Assembly (NCBI GenBank): GCA_017469325.1
Contig: JAFUGO010000073.1
Span: forward strand, 1 to 25,933
DNA: 25,933 nucleotides
Direction of reading: 5' to 3'
Source of the DNA: Mogibacterium sp.
Lineage (GTDB): Bacteria > Bacillota_A > Clostridia > Peptostreptococcales > Anaerovoracaceae
Of the stretch, positions 1-6,255 are shown in pieces (position 1 is the stretch's first letter; each line of letters begins with the position of its first letter). Made by a program: the position numbers and the translations under genes. Below the pieces are notes generated by a model. The model saw only the letters and a program-made list of their open reading frames with translations. It was not told the DNA's origin and did not search any database.

Positions 1-720
1 GATCCGATATTGATTCCCAACATATGTGAATCCTTTGCCGAGCTCCAGGAAAAACATACTCAAATTGTTTATGAGCGATTCTTCCAGATCTCCCTCCTTA
101 TATGTTGGCAATTGAGGCAGTCCTGTAAATTCAAAGACAAATGGTTCCTTGAGAATATCTTCGTGCTTTTCGACAATTTGTCCTTCCTGTGCCAGTTTCA
201 TAACGGACTCCTTATCCGTACTGAGAGCAAGACGCTGGAAGAGCAAAGTGCTTCTTTGTCTCTTAAGTTCGCGGACACCCCAGTTCTCATTTTCAGCCTG
301 CTTCTCATAAAATGATCTTTCCAGAGGGTCCTCTATCTTCAAAAGCTCTATGTAATGACTCCATGTCAAAAATCCAGACAGTGTTTGGATTTTTGGATAA
401 GTCAAAAACAGTTTGCGCATATTGTATATGCTACTCCTGCCAAAGCCTTTGCCATATCGTTCTCTCATATCTCTTGAGAGTCTATTAAGTAGGTCTGAAC
501 CATACTCTGCTTTTTCATGACCGTTTTGTTCGTATTCGACAATGTATTTGCCGATTTCCCAATAAGTGCGAACTGTTTGTGTGCCTATGAAGGTAGCTAC
601 TCTCTGTCTCCCCTTTGACAGGGCATCACCTACATTCTGAAGTAAGGATTCGTACTCCGAGTCGCTCTCCGCCGTTAACATAGGAATTCTCATCTCCTCT
701 TTCGTTTTCTCTTTTTTCAT
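1..720 (-). CDS. DUF1016/YhcG-type PD-(D/E)XK nuclease family protein, 3' part beyond the window
   Basis: The minus frame is open for all 240 codons from an ATG at 720 to the window edge, so the gene is partial at its C-terminus. The ATG has a strong Shine-Dalgarno (AAGGGGGA) six bases upstream. The first ~165 residues look like the YhcG N-terminal region (TYWEIGKYIVEYE, LSRDMRERYGKGF, WSHYIELLKI). Near the edge the protein enters the YhcG C-terminal domain (LINNLSMFFLELGKGFTYVG), which carries the PD-(D/E)XK-like nuclease fold in this family; its catalytic residues lie outside the window. Family members are found near restriction-modification and other defence genes, but that context cannot be seen here. 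A promoter followed by a short terminator lies just upstream, so expression may be attenuated. Confidence 0.85.
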   Translation of the reverse strand, partial: MKKEKTKEEMRIPMLTAESDSEYESLLQNVGDALSKGRQRVATFIGTQTVRTYWEIGKYIVEYEQNGHEKAEYGSDLLNRLSRDMRERYGKGFGRSSIYNMRKLFLTYPKIQTLSGFLTWSHYIELLKIEDPLERSFYEKQAENENWGVRELKRQRSTLLFQRLALSTDKESVMKLAQEGQIVEKHEDILKEPFVFEFTGLPQLPTYKEGDLEESLINNLSMFFLELGKGFTYVGNQYRI

Positions 721-777
721 CGCTGTCCCCCTTATAAATCAGCTCAGTAACATGTATCCGTTTCTAAAGCAGGCAAT

Positions 778-803
778 AAAAAAGACGGAGAGCCCTCCGT
801 CTT
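778..803 (-). terminator. intrinsic terminator upstream of the DUF1016 gene
   Basis: On the minus strand a 7-9 bp stem (GACGGAG/CTCCGTC, extendable by two A-T pairs) with a 4-nt loop is followed by TTTTTT. It lies about 20 bases past the predicted start point of the promoter at 829-856 and 58 bases before the DUF1016 start codon. It would end a very short RNA or attenuate the nuclease gene. Confidence 0.7.
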
Positions 804-828
804 CTGGTTACCGTATATAGATGGCTCG

Positions 829-856
829 ATTATATCGCGTTTTCGAAAAGTTTCAA
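829..856 (-). promoter_or_regulatory. sigma-A type promoter, minus strand
   Basis: On the minus strand TTGAAA (856-851) and TATAAT (834-829) are separated by 16 bases, a near-consensus housekeeping promoter. The predicted start is near 822. The only gene downstream is the DUF1016 gene at 720, with the terminator at 778-803 in between. Confidence 0.6.
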
Positions 857-857
857 C

Positions 858-914
858 CAGATTACTGTGAAGATTTGCGTGAAGAAAAAAGAAAACTTCG
901 GAACAAATCCGAAT
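858..914 (-). repeat. 57-bp terminator-containing repeat, copy B
   Basis: This segment aligns without gaps to 3722-3778, with 44 of 57 bases identical by my count. It includes a 13-base identical block (CTGTGAAGATTTG on the plus strand). Each copy holds an intrinsic terminator reading on the minus strand. Here the hairpin is 897-913 (TTCGGA/TCCGAA) with an A-rich plus strand (T-rich minus strand) at 884-895. It lies downstream of the TDT transporter gene. Confidence 0.6.
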
Positions 915-929
915 CAGATCCGCAGCAAA

Positions 930-960
930 GCCCGGCTGATAATGGGTTCATCAGCCGGGC
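930..960 (-). terminator. hairpin downstream of the TDT transporter gene
   Basis: A perfect 11-bp stem (GCCCGGCTGAT/ATCAGCCGGGC) with a 9-nt loop lies 25 bases after the stop codon at 986. It has only a weak T-tract on the minus strand (TTTGCTG). A second hairpin with a proper T-tract follows at 884-913. Together they probably end the transporter transcript. Confidence 0.6.
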
Positions 961-985
961 GTCAACTATTACCATATTTGGTTAA

Positions 986-1906
986 TTAAGCTGCTTTTTT
1001 CTCTCCGTTTCCGAAAAGGAACATCAGATAGCGAACGAGTGCATATAATGTCGTGCATGTAGCGATGATAGTCTCGATGAGCACGATCGGCTTGAGGAAC
1101 GGCATAGGCTGTTCCATTGCCATCGAGCACGCCATGAGCTGCTTGGATGCTATCGCGCTGATCGCAAACGGGAATGTGTATGCCGCATAGCTTGGGAAGA
1201 AAGGCATCTTCAGATACTGCACGAACTTCACGCAGGCGAACAGGAAGAATACTGTTGCAACTACCCAGAGCACCGTCAGGAAGCTCAGCGACTTAGTCTG
1301 CGCCGACTGGATATATCCTGCGATACAAAGGCTTACAGGCGCTGCGTAAATGCAGATCAGCGGCTTTGCCGGATCAGGCGCAGGCAGCTTCACGTATCTC
1401 ATCGTTACGAAAATGAGCAGGACCAGAAGTGCCGCAAAGCCGAACCAGAATGTTGCCATTCCGAAACCGGTTGCTTCGTATGCAGGAGCAGTCATTGCGG
1501 CCATTGCGATCCCGACGTAAACGATGTAATAGCTTGCATGGACTTTCTTGAGATCCGGTTTGAGAATGAAAGTCTTTGTGAAGTAGATGATCATAACGAC
1601 GTGAAGTGCGATCGCCAGGTACCAGATGATCTGAGATGCAGCACCGAACCATGGCTTGAAGTATACGCTGAAAAGCATAAGAGCCATTGGGAAGGTGCAG
1701 AACACGCTCGCCATGATCGGGTTCTTCATGTTCTCTTTGAACTTTCCGAAATCAGTAAACACACTGATCAGGAACAGCACAGCGAGGATCGTAGCGATGA
1801 CTCCGCATGTCATGCGGATCCCTTCTGAATATGACTGCAGCAGGTTACCAAGGCCGAACATGCCCAGGATCACGCCGCAGATTGGAATTGGAATTTTCTT
1901 GATCAT
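986..1906 (-). CDS. TDT (TehA/SLAC1-type) family membrane transporter
   Basis: The 306-residue protein is almost entirely hydrophobic, with about nine to ten membrane segments. The N-terminus (PIPICGVILGMFGLGNLLQS) and the ENMKNPIMASVFCTFPMAL region are typical of tellurite-resistance/dicarboxylate transporter (TDT) family proteins, which conduct small anions or organic acids through a ten-helix channel-like fold. The substrate cannot be told from sequence. The ATG follows GGAGATAAATA. The gene is 46 bases downstream of a C_GCAxxG_C_C protein gene on the same strand, so the two are probably co-transcribed. A LysR regulator gene lies just upstream, which suggests inducible anion uptake or export. 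Confidence 0.85.
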   Translation of the reverse strand: MIKKIPIPICGVILGMFGLGNLLQSYSEGIRMTCGVIATILAVLFLISVFTDFGKFKENMKNPIMASVFCTFPMALMLFSVYFKPWFGAASQIIWYLAIALHVVMIIYFTKTFILKPDLKKVHASYYIVYVGIAMAAMTAPAYEATGFGMATFWFGFAALLVLLIFVTMRYVKLPAPDPAKPLICIYAAPVSLCIAGYIQSAQTKSLSFLTVLWVVATVFFLFACVKFVQYLKMPFFPSYAAYTFPFAISAIASKQLMACSMAMEQPMPFLKPIVLIETIIATCTTLYALVRYLMFLFGNGEKKAA

Positions 1907-1952
1907 TATTTATCTCCGTTCTTGTTCTTTTCTCCAGTCACCGGTCAGTTAA

Positions 1953-2495
1953 CTAAGCCTCGAGCGGTGTAGTTCTTGTCTTGAGATACTCATCGTGTGA
2001 GAGCAGTGTGATCTCACCTGTTGTAGGGATGCCGAGCTCACGTGCAAGGATCTCAGCTGTCTTTGCAGCACAGATGCCTGTGTAGTAGATGCACTGTGAC
2101 TTGTGTCCGCCTACGCTCATGTCGAATTCCTTTGTCAGGACTCTGCAGCAAGCAACACCCTTTGTGTTGTTCTTCTTGAACCAGTCATGAAGCTCGTTTG
2201 TCATTCCCATGCACTTTACAACGTTAGGATCCTTAGGTCCCTTCTGCTCGGATCTTCCGAAGAACATTCCGATAGCAAGAACTCCGCCGTTAAGTGCTCC
2301 GCAGATGCAGCCGGACTTACCTACTCCGATAGCCATTCCGGAAGCCATTCTGATGGTCTCATAAGGAACGTCGAGTTCGAAGTGCTGCATGATAGTCTCC
2401 ATTACTGCCTCACAGCAGAAGAAACCCTTGCGGTATGACTCTTCAGCATCAGCCTGAACTTTTGCGAGATCGATTGATTTAGCGTTGATATTCAT
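1953..2495 (-). CDS. C_GCAxxG_C_C family (redox-type) protein
   Basis: The 180-residue protein carries the family's spaced cysteines: C27-C28 in GFFCCEA, C63/C65 in SGCICGALNGG, C95, C116-C117, C135 and C142. Members are small cysteine-rich proteins of anaerobes thought to act in redox or metal chemistry; their biochemical role is not established. The start codon has a clear GGAGGA Shine-Dalgarno. It is the first gene of a probable two-gene unit with the TDT transporter, and the LysR gene lies 225 bases upstream on the same strand. It is longer than the paralogue at 20624-21079 because of extra residues at both ends. Confidence 0.85.
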   Translation of the reverse strand: MNINAKSIDLAKVQADAEESYRKGFFCCEAVMETIMQHFELDVPYETIRMASGMAIGVGKSGCICGALNGGVLAIGMFFGRSEQKGPKDPNVVKCMGMTNELHDWFKKNNTKGVACCRVLTKEFDMSVGGHKSQCIYYTGICAAKTAEILARELGIPTTGEITLLSHDEYLKTRTTPLEA

Positions 2496-2640
2496 AGTTT
2501 TCCTCCATCACTATATCTACATTGATTTTTCTACCGTCTTACGATAACATTGCGGGCATGCATCACGACATCAACAGAAAGTTGTGTTTACGCAACGCTT
2601 TGTTTATTAATTAACAATTTCTATACTTTAGAACAACTTA

Positions 2641-2677
2641 AAGCGCCTGCTATAAATTCAATCTATAGCAAGCGCTT
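2641..2677 (-). promoter_or_regulatory. long imperfect inverted repeat between the LysR gene and its neighbour
   Basis: Two 16-base arms (2641-2656 and 2662-2677) around a 5-base centre match at 14 of 16 positions. The arms contain AAGCGC and TATA-rich halves. It lies 44 bases after the LysR stop and ~145 bases before the C_GCAxxG_C_C gene. It may be the LysR terminator, although the T-tract is poor (TTTAAGTTG). Its inner dyad could instead be a LysR-type operator. AAGCGCTT recurs at 3643-3650, upstream of the LysR gene. Confidence 0.45.
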
Positions 2678-2720
2678 GTTTATGCTTCTGTATCTGTTAA
2701 TGTTTCCGTTATGGCTGTTA

Positions 2721-3602
2721 TTATCGATCGTTCCGGTTTCCCGTAATGAACGAGATAAATGTGTCAACAGCCTTACTGCGGCTTTTGCCCTTTTTGGTGA
2801 TCAGGTACAAAGGCCATTTCAGCTCCTCCGCAAACGGAACAGTCCGCAGCTCATCACTTTCAAGCTGCTCTGCGACACTTTCTATGATCACGGTATTGGC
2901 CATACCGTCTTTTCGCAGTTTGAGGCTTCTCAGGATCCCTCCTGTATTCAGTATTACCTCAGGATCTGCTCCGCATTTCTCAAATTCGTGCATCATGATC
3001 CTTGTAGTGGCAAAATTCCGGTTGCGAAGAGTAAGCGGTTCTTCCGCAATTTCAGGTACCGAAACCGTTTCCCTCTCATAGAATCTGCTGCTCCTCATTG
3101 GGACGAAGAGTATTTCGGATTCATTTATAATCTCATATTCAAATTTGTCCTTGTCCACGTATGAGGCAAATCCGATATCTATTTCTCCGCTCAGGACAAG
3201 GTCCTCAACGACCTTATCCGGCATTTCCGCGAAGTCCAGTTCATACTCGGGATACTTTTTCTGGAACTCCTGAGTGATGCCCATCGTCAGACCTGCCATT
3301 ACGCCAAAGGAGTAACCGATTTTGATGATTCCTCTCTCAGCCCTTGCAACATGCTCGATGTCAGTGATCATCCTGTCATATTCCGACTTAGCACTTACAG
3401 CATATCTATAGAAGGTCTCTCCGCAGGCAGTCGGTACTGACCCAGCTCTGTCCCTGTTAAACAAATAGCACCCGAGCTCCTGCTCGAGCCTGCTTATCAC
3501 ATTGCTGAGTCCCTGCGCAGAAATGAAAAGCTTTTCTGAGGCGACACTGATACTCCTGCATTCATATACTTTGATGAAACAATCCAAGTCCCTGATATTC
3601 AT
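2721..3602 (-). CDS. LysR family transcriptional regulator
   Basis: The 293-residue protein has the classical LysR layout. An N-terminal winged helix-turn-helix occupies about residues 1-60 (MNIRDLDCFIKVYECRSIS, then SAQGLSNVISRLEQELG). A linker helix and a two-lobed effector domain follow (for example KIGYSFGVMAGL near residue 95 and SGEIDIGFASY near 160). The start codon follows AAAGGTAGG. The gene lies directly upstream of the C_GCAxxG_C_C/TDT pair on the same strand and probably controls it. A perfect 15-base palindrome at 3623-3637, 21 bases before the start, is a candidate autoregulatory site. The inducer is unknown. Confidence 0.9.
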   Translation of the reverse strand: MNIRDLDCFIKVYECRSISVASEKLFISAQGLSNVISRLEQELGCYLFNRDRAGSVPTACGETFYRYAVSAKSEYDRMITDIEHVARAERGIIKIGYSFGVMAGLTMGITQEFQKKYPEYELDFAEMPDKVVEDLVLSGEIDIGFASYVDKDKFEYEIINESEILFVPMRSSRFYERETVSVPEIAEEPLTLRNRNFATTRIMMHEFEKCGADPEVILNTGGILRSLKLRKDGMANTVIIESVAEQLESDELRTVPFAEELKWPLYLITKKGKSRSKAVDTFISFITGNRNDR

Positions 3603-3622
3603 TATTGCCTACCTTTCCAGTC

Positions 3623-3637
3623 GGTATTAATAATACC
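3623..3637. promoter_or_regulatory. palindromic candidate operator upstream of the LysR gene
   Basis: GGTATTAATAATACC has 7-bp arms around a single central base and contains T-N11-A, the LysR binding signature. It lies just upstream of the LysR ribosome binding site, where a bound regulator would repress its own gene. A second short palindrome, AAGCGCTT, is at 3643-3650. Confidence 0.45.
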
Positions 3638-3721
3638 ACTTGAAGCGCTTTGCCTCTCCTTGTTTTTTCATATACCGGACGATCCATCAAAAGGGAAAAA
3701 CTATAATCTGCGGACTTACGT

Positions 3722-3778
3722 CAGATCGCTGTGAAGATTTGTTTGAAGGTAAAGAAAAACTCCGGAACCAGTCCGGAG
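3722..3778 (-). repeat. 57-bp terminator-containing repeat, copy A (terminator of tRNA-Thr)
   Basis: This is the partner of the repeat at 858-914. The hairpin 3760-3778 (CTCCGGA/TCCGGAG, 5-base loop) is followed on the minus strand by TTTTTCTTT. It starts four bases after the encoded CCA end of tRNA-Thr and is clearly its intrinsic terminator. Similarity to copy B continues ~30 bases beyond the T-tract. Confidence 0.7.
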
Positions 3779-3781
3779 TAA

Positions 3782-3857
<76 letters not shown>

Positions 3858-3862
3858 TTATT

Positions 3863-3901
3863 GCGCTCCGTTATTCTAACAGAGCGCTGTTTTTATTTCA
3901 A
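3863..3901 (-). promoter_or_regulatory. promoter of tRNA-Thr embedded in a perfect dyad
   Basis: On the minus strand TTGAAA (3901-3896) and TAGAAT (3878-3873) are 17 bases apart, placing the start near 3866, about nine bases before the tRNA. The -10 box sits in the middle of a perfect 11-bp inverted repeat (3863-3887, 3-base loop). Read on the plus strand, the same repeat is followed by TGTTTTTATTT and looks like a terminator, but no plus-strand gene ends there. Confidence 0.6.
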
Positions 3902-3911
3902 TCATTTTGTC

Positions 3912-4058
3912 TTATTCAGGCTTGTTCAGCTTCCCGCTCTCTGAGACTGTCTGAACCAGCTTTGTCACCAGCAATGCTACATTAAGGAAAGCGATGGCGA
4001 CTGTGAGTCCGGTCGAAGCGCCGGCAGCCTTCTCCATAATCTTTTTAGTGTTGACCAT
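3912..4058 (-). CDS. 48-residue single-pass membrane microprotein
   Basis: An ATG at 4058 is preceded by a near-perfect Shine-Dalgarno (AGGAGGT, 8 bases upstream) and opens a 48-codon frame ending in TAA. It starts MVNTKKIMEKAAGASTGL, then has a hydrophobic segment at about residues 17-35 (TVAIAFLNVALLVT) and a polar tail ending NKPE. The predicted product is a small single-pass membrane protein with a basic N-terminus. It lies 46 bases downstream of the DUF1846 gene and just upstream of tRNA-Thr. I do not recognise a family. The strong ribosome binding site and membrane-like composition argue that it is translated. Confidence 0.65.
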   Translation of the reverse strand: MVNTKKIMEKAAGASTGLTVAIAFLNVALLVTKLVQTVSESGKLNKPE

Positions 4059-4104
4059 ATCTTTGACCTCCTCTTACAAGTGCTTTTGCTGCGGTTAGAT
4101 CTTT

Positions 4105-5616
4105 TTACTTGGAATACAGGTTGTTATTTGAGAACTCCGGATTCGAAGTGATGTCTATGCCCAGTGACTTGAGTGCCTGCTCGTCCTTGTCCGAGAGGAT
4201 GGCCGTGCAGTGCGCTATGCAGCCGTTGAGATGCGGTATCTCGCGGAGCGCGAGCTCTGCGAACGGGTTGGTCATCTTTGTAAGAGTAAGCGCCATGATG
4301 ATCTCCTCGAGGTTGAGGCTGGATTTGTCATGGAACACTCCTACCTTTGTGTTTGTCATGCTCTCAAAAATCGTCGGCGATACGATGAGCATGTCATCCT
4401 GGATGCCCGCGAGCCTCTTGATCGCGTTGAGCACCATCGCGGCCGTGGCCACCATCCTTCTTGAGGATCTGCCTGTCACAATGCTTCCGTCAGGAAGCTG
4501 GATGGCCGAAACGACTACGTTCTCATATCTCTCAGGATTCTGGCTCTTCTTGACCTCAGCGTATTCCTCTGCGGCGGCGACTACAGGACGGTCATATCTC
4601 GTTGCGCCTACCTCTTCCATCAGGAGCTTGCAGCGCTCAAGAGTAGCCGCGTCTATGTTGCCCTTTCTGTATGAGCACTCGGCGATCAGGTATCTTCTGA
4701 CGATCTCCTGCTTTGCCGCTTCTCTGCACACCTCGTCATCGGTGATCCCGAATCCGGCTCTGTTTACTCCCATGTCTGTAGGGGATTTGTATCCGTCATC
4801 GGAACCGGTGATCGCATGCAGGATCCTGCGGAGCACAGGGAACGCGTCGATGTCTCTGTTGTAGTTGACCGCCGTCTCGCCGTACGCTTCGAGGTGGAAC
4901 GGATCGATCATGTTGACGTCCTTAAGGTCTGCAGTCGCAGCCTCGTACGCGATATTCACAGGATGCTTGAGCGGCAGATTCCAGATCGGGAAGGTCTCGA
5001 ACTTGGCGTATCTTGCCTTGCGCCCTCTCTTGTACTCGTGGTACACCTGCGACAGCGATGTCGCGAGCTTTCCCGAGCCTCCGCCCGGTCCGGTCACGAC
5101 GATCAGCGGTTTGCTTACTTCTATATACGGATTCGCGCCGTAGCCCTCTTCGGAAACGATCGTGTCAACGTCGGTCGGATAGCCCTTGGTAAACATGTGC
5201 TTGTATGTGCGGACTCCGCGTCTCTCCAGCTTCGCAATGAACTGGTTGACCGACGGAGCGTCCTCATACCTTGTCACGACTACCGAATTGACCGACAGGT
5301 CGTAGCTTCTGAACTCGTCGATAAGTCTCATTACCTCAAGGTCGTAGGTGATGCCGAAGTCCTGACGGGTCTTGCTCTTGATGATGTCTCCCGCATAGAT
5401 GCAGATGATTATCTCTGCGCTGTCGCTCATCTTCTGGAGCAGCTTGATCTTTGCGTTCTCATCAAAGCCCGGCAGCACTCTCATGGCGTGCTTGTCTTCT
5501 ACAAGCTTGCCGCCGAATTCCAGATAGAGCCTTCCTTCGCCTCCCTGTATCCTCTCAAGGATGTACTTTGACTGTTCTTCGATATACTTTTCTGCGCTGA
5601 ATCCTTCTCTAAACAT
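4105..5616 (-). CDS. DUF1846 family protein
   Basis: The 503-residue protein matches DUF1846 in length and features: a GFSAEKYIEEQSKYILERI start, a LEFGGKLVEDKHAMRVLPG block near residues 32-50, and a glycine-rich P-loop-like motif GPGGGSGK at 176-183. DUF1846 proteins are widespread in Firmicutes. A crystal structure exists, but I know of no assigned reaction; the glycine-rich loop suggests nucleotide or phosphate binding. The start has GAAGGGGT upstream and lies 14 bases after the DUF1934 stop, so the two genes are co-transcribed. The 48-residue microprotein gene follows. Confidence 0.9.
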   Translation of the reverse strand: MFREGFSAEKYIEEQSKYILERIQGGEGRLYLEFGGKLVEDKHAMRVLPGFDENAKIKLLQKMSDSAEIIICIYAGDIIKSKTRQDFGITYDLEVMRLIDEFRSYDLSVNSVVVTRYEDAPSVNQFIAKLERRGVRTYKHMFTKGYPTDVDTIVSEEGYGANPYIEVSKPLIVVTGPGGGSGKLATSLSQVYHEYKRGRKARYAKFETFPIWNLPLKHPVNIAYEAATADLKDVNMIDPFHLEAYGETAVNYNRDIDAFPVLRRILHAITGSDDGYKSPTDMGVNRAGFGITDDEVCREAAKQEIVRRYLIAECSYRKGNIDAATLERCKLLMEEVGATRYDRPVVAAAEEYAEVKKSQNPERYENVVVSAIQLPDGSIVTGRSSRRMVATAAMVLNAIKRLAGIQDDMLIVSPTIFESMTNTKVGVFHDKSSLNLEEIIMALTLTKMTNPFAELALREIPHLNGCIAHCTAILSDKDEQALKSLGIDITSNPEFSNNNLYSK

Positions 5617-5630
5617 AGATACCCCTTCAC

Positions 5631-6107
5631 TTATGATGGTTTTACCTCGATCTCAAGAATATTGCGTCTCGAGAAAAACCGGTCAAATTTGATCTTGTAA
5701 TCTACGGACACTTTGCCGTATCCGTCTTCGTCGAGGTTGTCCTCGAGCTTGTTTGTGTACACCTCAAGATTTACCGACGACATCATGGGGATCTGATACC
5801 TCGTGATGTTGAGGATGCCCGGCTGAAGCGTCATGTCCATGCCTTCATCATCCTCATCCCTTCCGTACTTGCGGATGCGGATGGTCCCGTCCTGCAGCTT
5901 GAACATGGTGCGGACATCTTCGAAACCTTCGGTATCTGCGTCCTCATAGGTGATGTATGTCGCGTCGTTCCGCGAGTACATCGTGCCCTCGGTCAGTATT
6001 TCCATCGAGTCTTCGAGTTCGAGTTCGCGGCGGTAAGCCTCTCCGCTCGGCTTGAGATTCTCAATGTATTGAGTGCTTGTGATCCTGAGATTTACGTTTT
6101 TCTTCAT
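5631..6107 (-). CDS. DUF1934 domain-containing protein
   Basis: I start the protein at the ATG at 6107 (MKKNVNLRITSTQY), giving 158 residues; an in-frame ATG further upstream would add a poorly fitting stretch. The protein looks like a DUF1934 small beta-barrel (lipocalin-like) protein. It has a DSMEILTEGTMYSRNDATYITYE region, LNITRYQIPMMSSVNLEVYT, and a C-terminal VSVDYKIKFD strand. Its function is unknown. There is no Shine-Dalgarno before this ATG, while a -10 box (TACAAT, 6122-6117) ends 9 bases before it, so the mRNA is probably leaderless. It leads a unit with DUF1846 and is divergent from htrA. Confidence 0.8.
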   Translation of the reverse strand: MKKNVNLRITSTQYIENLKPSGEAYRRELELEDSMEILTEGTMYSRNDATYITYEDADTEGFEDVRTMFKLQDGTIRIRKYGRDEDDEGMDMTLQPGILNITRYQIPMMSSVNLEVYTNKLEDNLDEDGYGKVSVDYKIKFDRFFSRRNILEIEVKPS

Positions 6108-6116
6108 AACAGAGTA

Positions 6117-6146
6117 ATTGTATAACATTTGACACAAATGACACAA
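6117..6146 (-). promoter_or_regulatory. promoter of the DUF1934 gene (leaderless type)
   Basis: On the minus strand TACAAT (within TATACAAT) lies 9 bases before the ATG at 6107, with a weak -35 (TTGTGT) 18 bases upstream. Transcription would start about three bases before the ATG. TTGTGTCA and TTGTGTCA-like copies repeat next to each other over the -35 and spacer. Confidence 0.45.
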
Positions 6147-6157
6147 TAACGTCATAT

Positions 6158-6185
6158 TTGAAAAATAAAATATTTCATGTACAAT
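6158..6185 (+). promoter_or_regulatory. promoter of htrA
   Basis: TTGAAA (6158-6163) and TACAAT (6180-6185) are 16 bases apart, giving a start near 6192 and a GC-rich, structured leader of about 64 bases before the htrA ATG at 6256. Confidence 0.55.
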
Positions 6186-6255
6186 TTAACGGTACACCGG
6201 CTGCCGCTGGAGCAGCTAAACAGCGCGGGAAGCGCGTAGATAAAGGGTGAAGATC

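Noticed and set aside
10..315. Plus-strand open frame of 101 codons
   Set aside because: It is antisense to the DUF1016 gene, whose frame is uninterrupted and matches a known family.
5631..6155. Longer DUF1934 start at 6155
   Set aside because: The extra 16 residues (MTLLCHLCQ...) do not resemble the family, and the frame upstream of 6107 overlaps the promoter.
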